A DNA stretch of 24,735 nucleotides, taken from CAYXDO01 sp964463485 (GTDB lineage: Bacteria > Myxococcota > Kuafuiibacteriia > Kuafuiibacteriales > Kuafuiibacteriaceae). Where the stretch lies: positions 1 to 24,735 of the forward strand of contig CAYXDO010000162.1 of assembly GCA_964463485.1 (NCBI GenBank), written 5' to 3'. The notes beneath the pieces are model-generated. The model worked only from the letters and a program-made list of their open reading frames with translations. It had not been told where the DNA came from and did not search any database. Shown here piece after piece: positions 23,262-24,735 of this stretch. Positions within the stretch are counted from its first letter, which is position 1. Each line of letters begins with the position of its first letter. The position numbers were made by a program, and so were the translations under genes.

Positions 23262-24735
23262 TCAGCGGACGAGCTGCGGGCGGAGCGAGACCTGGCGGTC
23301 CTTGACCATGACCTGGAACCTCACGGCCCGGCAGCCGTGTTTGTCGATCAGTTTCTGCTCGCTGTTGCGAAGCTTGGCCGAGAAGCCTTCGTACGTGATG
23401 TTGTCGACGTTCTCTCCGAGCTGCCGCTTGTTCCCGACGAAGTCCATGTACACGGAGCGATAGTGGGACTCGTCGAACGGACGCGGAGCATCAGGACCTG
23501 GCTGCGTGGCGAATGGATCCATCGGCGGCGGCGACCAGGAGCTCGGCGACATCGGCAGAATCGACTCGCGAGAGGGCAGCCCCGAAAACGAAGGCCCGGG
23601 GATGTTCGACGCGTAATCGAAGCCAGGGCTGCTCTCGTACCCGACGGGAGCTGTCGGCGCGAGACCTGGGTCGGTCCCGAGGGGCGGCAGGCCCCCGAGC
23701 CCCATACTCGCTAGCGAAGGCAAGTCTCCGAGGCCCGGCGGAAGCGGAGGCATGTCCGCCAACGGCGGGATCGGAAGCGGACCAGGCCCAAAGCCGCTGA
23801 GCGATTGCTGGGACATCGCCGGAAGGGGAGGCTGTGCCATGGGGTTCGGAGCCACCGGGGTGACTGCAGCCGGAACGCGCGCCGCAATGGGGTCGGGCTC
23901 GGGTCGGCGCTCCGGCTCTCTCTTGGGCGGCTTGGACGGCGCGGCCTCCGGCGGATGTGCAGGCGGCGCTGGACTGGCCCCTCGTCCCCGCGTGACCGAG
24001 ACCTCTGGTGAGGCGGGCGCGGGCGCCGGCACCGGAAAGAGCGGCCCCTTTGCCTGGACCGAGTGCAGCGACTGCCGCTCCGGCTCGGGAGCTTTCTTCT
24101 GAATGCCGCCCGGGATCGGCTCGTCCGCTGACGGCAGCGCGGGCCGCTCCGGCTTCTTCTCCTCAGGCTTTTTGGCCGGCTCGGGCGCAGGCGACGGCGA
24201 CGGTGACGCTTCTTGACGCCGCGATGGAGGCGCGAGCGGAGACTCCGGCTTCTTCTCGTCCTTCTTGGGCCGCTTGAGCTCGATCGGCTCGTCGGCCGAC
24301 GGCAGCGCCGGACGCTCGGGCTTTGGAGCGACAGGCTCGGGCTTTACAGGTTCAGGCTTCTTTTCTTCGGGCTTGGGCTCCGGGCGAGCCTCCACCTTGG
24401 GCTCGACCTTCGGCGGATCGAAGCGACCAGGCTTCTCCGGCGCCTTGGGTTCGGGCTTGGGCTCAGGCTTCTTCTCTTCAGGCTTGGGTTCGGGCGCCTT
24501 GGCCTCGACCTTTGGCTCGAGCGCTTTGGGCTCAGGGTCTCGGGCTTTGGAATACTCGGCCGTCCTACGACCGTCCGCTCGCACCTCCGCCGGAGCCTCC
24601 GGAGGCTTGGGCGCCAAGCTCGGCCTCACCTCCGGTCGGTGACTGTCGGTCTTCTCGTGCTGCCTCGCTTTCGGGACCGCCAGGCCGCCGACGATCCACA
24701 CCAGCACGACGCCGAAGAGCCCGATCCCAGCAAAC
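23262..24735 (-). CDS. Membrane-anchored Pro/Glu/Lys-rich protein, MXAN_5187-like C-terminal domain (partial)
   Basis: The gene runs off the right edge, so the N-terminus is missing. The visible part begins inside a hydrophobic helix (Ile-Gly-Leu-Phe-Gly-Val-Val-Leu-Val-Trp-Ile-Val) and the frame is open to the edge; a GTG at 24707 is a possible but unlikely start. About 350 residues of low complexity follow, first Pro-Glu-Pro-Lys repeats like the periplasm-spanning segments of TonB/TolA, then Pro/Ser/Gly-rich sequence. The segment Arg-Pro-Ala-Leu-Pro-Ser-Ala-Asp-Glu-Pro-Ile occurs twice. The last about 70 residues form a compact domain (Tyr-Arg-Ser-Val-Tyr-Met-Asp-Phe ... Arg-Phe-Gln-Val-Met-Val-Lys-Asp) that resembles the C-terminal domain of myxobacterial MXAN_5187-type proteins. 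The function of that domain is not known to me. Confidence 0.8.
   Translation of the reverse strand, partial: FAGIGLFGVVLVWIVGGLAVPKARQHEKTDSHRPEVRPSLAPKPPEAPAEVRADGRRTAEYSKARDPEPKALEPKVEAKAPEPKPEEKKPEPKPEPKAPEKPGRFDPPKVEPKVEARPEPKPEEKKPEPVKPEPVAPKPERPALPSADEPIELKRPKKDEKKPESPLAPPSRRQEASPSPSPAPEPAKKPEEKKPERPALPSADEPIPGGIQKKAPEPERQSLHSVQAKGPLFPVPAPAPASPEVSVTRGRGASPAPPAHPPEAAPSKPPKREPERRPEPDPIAARVPAAVTPVAPNPMAQPPLPAMSQQSLSGFGPGPLPIPPLADMPPLPPGLGDLPSLASMGLGGLPPLGTDPGLAPTAPVGYESSPGFDYASNIPGPSFSGLPSRESILPMSPSSWSPPPMDPFATQPGPDAPRPFDESHYRSVYMDFVGNKRQLGENVDNITYEGFSAKLRNSEQKLIDKHGCRAVRFQVMVKDRQVSLRPQLVR

Overview
The window looks like chromosomal DNA from a high-GC, Gram-negative delta-type bacterium, most likely a member of the Myxococcota. 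Three things point there: a C-terminal MYXO-CTERM-type tail (Gly-Cys-Gly-Cys, hydrophobic helix, Arg-rich end) on a secreted hydrolase; a C-terminal domain resembling the one I know as the MXAN_5187 C-terminal domain at the right edge; and several predicted lipoproteins. No rRNA, tRNA, CRISPR array, transposase or phage gene was seen.

Layout. Positions 1-130 hold a 13-bp tandem repeat array that reaches the left edge. It is followed by a near-perfect 32-bp palindrome (253-284) and about 0.8 kb with no secure gene. A lipoprotein with a collagen-like Gly-X-Y segment (minus strand, 1058-1855) is divergent from a lipoprotein with an LpoB/TolB-N/CsgG-like C-terminal domain (plus, 1995-2999). A 264-bp gap between convergent genes contains a REP-like repeat pair.

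The centre (3264-15746, minus) is a single 12.5-kb gene for a 4160-residue protein. I read six consecutive AAA+ (MoxR/midasin-like) modules, then about 1400 residues of mostly helical linker, a glycine-rich hinge, and two C-terminal vWA domains with complete MIDAS motifs. Only AAA modules 3 and 4 keep Walker A and Walker B. This is the layout of eukaryotic midasin (Rea1/Mdn1), and it is the most notable object in the window. Bacterial MoxR-vWA systems normally use separate ATPase and vWA genes. A small two-helix membrane protein is divergent from it, with a perfect 10+10 bp palindrome between them.

To the right lie an unrecognised predicted lipoprotein (16338-17678, minus) and a plus-strand unit with 4-bp start/stop overlaps: trmL, an exported alpha/beta hydrolase with the MYXO-CTERM-like tail, and a membrane protein resembling DUF3592 proteins. 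A minus-strand group then reads from the right edge: a partial membrane-anchored Pro/Glu/Lys-rich protein, recN, and a PP2C-type protein phosphatase.

The flanking genes are ordinary accessory or housekeeping genes. Nothing in them identifies the substrate of the giant protein, which has no signal peptide and is predicted to be cytoplasmic.
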